Source of the DNA: Microbispora hainanensis
Lineage (GTDB): Bacteria; Actinomycetota; Actinomycetes; Streptosporangiales; Streptosporangiaceae
NCBI RefSeq assembly: GCF_006874475.1
Contig: NZ_VIRM01000004.1
Span: 215,650 to 279,649 of the forward strand
Length of the DNA stretch: 64,000 nt
Direction of reading: 5' to 3'
Shown: in pieces, positions 62,477 through 64,000 of the stretch
Numbering within the stretch: position 1 is the first letter of the stretch
Layout of the letters: every line of letters starts with the position of its first letter
The notes under the pieces: model-generated
What the model was told of the DNA's origin: nothing
Seen by the model: only the letters and a program-made list of their open reading frames with translations
The model's database searches: none
Position numbers and translations under genes: made by a program

Positions 62477-63685
62477 ATGCGGGAGTCGCTTGTCGTGACC
62501 GGGATCGGCGTCGTCGCGCCGACCGGCACCACCGCCGACGAACACTGGGCGGCGACGCTGGAGGGCCGCAGCGGCCTCGGCCCCATCACCAGGTTCGACC
62601 CGGCCGCCTACCCGGTGCGGATCGCGGGGGAGGTGAAGGGCTTCGCCGCCACGGAGCATCTGTCCAGTCGGCTGACCACGCAGACGGATCACTGGACCCA
62701 CATGGGGCTTGTCGCCGCGGAAAGCGCACTGGCCGACGCCGGGACAGTGCCGGCTGAGCTGCCCGAATACGAGATGGCGGTCGTGACAGCCAGTTCGTCG
62801 GGCGGCACCGAGTTCGGCCAGCGGGAGATGACCGGGTTGTGGAGCCTGGGCCCCGAGCACGTCGGCGCCTACCAGTCCATCGCCTGGTTCTACGCGGCCA
62901 CGACCGGGCAGATCTCCATCCGGCACGGCATGCGCGGACCCTGCGCCGCGCTCGCCACGGAGCAGGCCGGCGGGCTGGACGCGGTCGGGCAGGCCAGGCG
63001 GACGCTGCGGGCGGGGGCGAGGCTCGCCCTGGTTGGCGGCACGGACGCCTCGCTGTGCCCCTACGGACTGGTCGCGCAGCTGTCCAGCAGAGCACTCAGC
63101 ACGGTGTCCGACCCCGCGCGCGCCTACATCCCTTTCGACGTGTCCGCGTGCGGCTACGTGCCCGGCGAGGGCGGAGCCATGTTCGTGATGGAGCACGGGA
63201 AGGACGGCGCGCGTACTGCCGATCGGTACGGAGAGGTCCTCGGGTATGCGGCGACCTTCGACCCTGCGCCGGGCCGGGGCAGGCCGCCGGGATTGCGGCG
63301 GGCGATCGAACTCGCGCTGGCCGACGCGGGGTTGCGCCCAGGCGAGATAGACGTCGTATTCGCCGACGCCATGGGCGTGCCGGCCGCGGACCGCATGGAG
63401 GCCGAGGCCCTGTGCGCGGTCTTCGGACCGCGTGCCGTCCCGGTGACGGCGCCAAAGACGTTGACCGGGCGGCTGTACGCGGGAGGAGCCGCGCTCGACC
63501 TGGTCACGGCTCTGCTGGCGCTGCGTGACGGGGTGATCCCGCCGACGGCGGGAGTGGTCGAACTCGATCGAACTCTCGGTCTCGATCTGGTCGGCGACGA
63601 ACCACGGGAATTGCGCCTGCGCACTGCGCTGGTGGTCGCCCGGGGCCACGGGGGGTTCAACTCCGCACTCGTCCTGGGGCGGTAA
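62477..63685 (+). CDS. Type II PKS ketosynthase beta (chain length factor)
   Basis: This 402-residue KS-like protein has the active Cys replaced by Gln163 in ALATEQAGGLDAVGQ, the mark of KS-beta/CLF. The gating segment reads SSGGTEFGQREMTGLWS. Thr, Gly and Met stand where the actinorhodin CLF has Phe109, Thr112 and Phe116. Smaller residues here allow longer chains, so I expect more than the 16 carbons of actinorhodin. ATG at 62477 follows AAGGA, 4 bases after the KS-alpha stop. Confidence 0.95.
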   Translation: MRESLVVTGIGVVAPTGTTADEHWAATLEGRSGLGPITRFDPAAYPVRIAGEVKGFAATEHLSSRLTTQTDHWTHMGLVAAESALADAGTVPAELPEYEMAVVTASSSGGTEFGQREMTGLWSLGPEHVGAYQSIAWFYAATTGQISIRHGMRGPCAALATEQAGGLDAVGQARRTLRAGARLALVGGTDASLCPYGLVAQLSSRALSTVSDPARAYIPFDVSACGYVPGEGGAMFVMEHGKDGARTADRYGEVLGYAATFDPAPGRGRPPGLRRAIELALADAGLRPGEIDVVFADAMGVPAADRMEAEALCAVFGPRAVPVTAPKTLTGRLYAGGAALDLVTALLALRDGVIPPTAGVVELDRTLGLDLVGDEPRELRLRTALVVARGHGGFNSALVLGR

Positions 63686-63855
63686 CACATACGCAAAACG
63701 GGACATAGGTTGCATTAAGATGTATTTTTGTCCAAACAACATATATCACTTCCGTGCCCTCTTATGTCCCCCTTACAATTAGGTAATCCCCTCTTGTTGA
63801 AAGGTGGACAAACTATAAAGCCCGCTTCGAACACCCTTCCTGAGATAGGTGAGGT
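63686..63855. promoter_or_regulatory. AT-rich control region upstream of the SARP gene
   Basis: This 170-bp stretch is strikingly AT-rich for the replicon (for example AAGATGTATTTTTG near 63719 and AACATATATCACTT near 63737), while both neighbours are GC-rich. It carries no gene. It should hold the SARP promoter and probably sites for global repressors or the nucleoid protein Lsr2, which prefers such DNA. I did not identify a definite -35/-10 pair. Confidence 0.55.
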
Positions 63856-64000
63856 ATGCTCAAGTTCAAGGTGCTCGGCACGCTCGAAGTGCTCCAGGAT
63901 GGTCGCCATTGCACACCGACACCACCAAAAGTTCTCCGGGTCCTGGCTGTTCTCCTGCTTAGAGCCAACCGCGTCGTGCCAGTCGAGACGCTGATCGAGG
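63856..64000 (+). CDS. SARP-family transcriptional activator (N-terminus only)
   Basis: The 48 visible residues begin MLKFKVLGTLEVLQDGRHC and continue TPTPPKVLRVLAVLLLRANRVVPVETLIE. This is the opening of the OmpR-like winged-helix domain of Streptomyces antibiotic regulatory proteins (AfsR/RedD/DnrI family). GATAGGTGAGGT lies before the ATG. The gene runs off the window, so length and extra domains are unknown. It is the likely pathway-specific activator, and the three 11-bp-repeat boxes are candidate targets. Its first codons are less GC-rich than neighbouring genes. Confidence 0.85.
   Translation, partial: MLKFKVLGTLEVLQDGRHCTPTPPKVLRVLAVLLLRANRVVPVETLIE

Overview
The window is about 72% G+C DNA with long ORFs, frequent GTG starts, GGAGG-type ribosome sites and many ATGA/GTGA start-stop overlaps. 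It carries an SsgB-family sporulation gene and a type II aromatic polyketide cluster that ends in a SARP activator. Together these point to a sporulating filamentous actinomycete, most likely of the Streptosporangiales (Nonomuraea/Streptosporangium/Microbispora type). The genus is an inference.

Left part (1-21,000), mostly chromosome background: a truncated LysR regulator; pabB-pabC (p-aminobenzoate); two secreted lipoproteins; ssgB; and a tRNA-Val(CAC). To the right of the tRNA lies a scarred accessory patch (5.5-8.1 kb). It holds a duplicated 3' tRNA end and terminator, two further repeat pairs, a GNAT gene, a toxin-antitoxin pair and a transposase remnant. Then come an MFS exporter, a frameshifted Old Yellow Enzyme fragment, an LCM-type methyltransferase and a broken PHP hydrolase. 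From 11.9 to 20.9 kb is a regulon of an APC permease, a TetR repressor, two DUF1989 proteins, a 1,176-residue biotin carboxylase and allophanate hydrolase. The same palindrome lies in front of both transcription units. The family pattern fits urea or guanidine breakdown to ammonia.

From about 21.0 kb to the right edge is a large biosynthetic cluster, cut off by the window end. Its type II core is KS-alpha and KS-beta/CLF (61.2-63.7 kb), a discrete ACP (51.5 kb), an acetyl-CoA carboxylase (accC, accB, fused accDA), and cyclases (a single-domain SRPBCC aromatase, a TcmI-type cyclase and a cupin). Tailoring enzymes are two ABM monooxygenases, a DUF1772 anthrone-oxygenase-like membrane protein, an FAD hydroxylase, a P450 and up to four methyltransferases. 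A separate left-hand operon (32.1 to 23.2 kb, minus strand) encodes an ACP-acyl-CoA dehydrogenase fusion, a small helical protein, a UbiG-like methyltransferase, an SRPBCC protein, a type III PKS, two half-identical class III aminotransferases and a fatty-acyl-AMP-ligase-like enzyme.

The most striking content is a set of guanidino-amino-acid genes inside this aromatic cluster. They are a homologue of the PLP-dependent L-arginine oxidase MppP, an adjacent class I aminotransferase (MppQ role), and an acetoacetate-decarboxylase-fold protein with the MppR-like single active-site lysine. A guanidinoacetate-methyltransferase-like protein is also present. Next to them is an asparagine-synthetase-like ligase in which the glutaminase Cys is Gly. 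I infer that an enduracididine-like cyclic guanidino amino acid is made and joined by an amide bond to a large (pentangular-type) aromatic polyketide acid. I do not recognise a described product of this kind.

Export and control genes are an MMPL pump, a FtsX-type ABC transporter, a DHA2 MFS pump, a POT transporter, two NarL/LuxR two-component systems and the terminal SARP. Short 11-bp-spaced TCGA-like direct repeats occur in three divergent promoters of the cluster and could be SARP sites. A cytochrome bd oxidase (cydAB) is embedded in the cluster.
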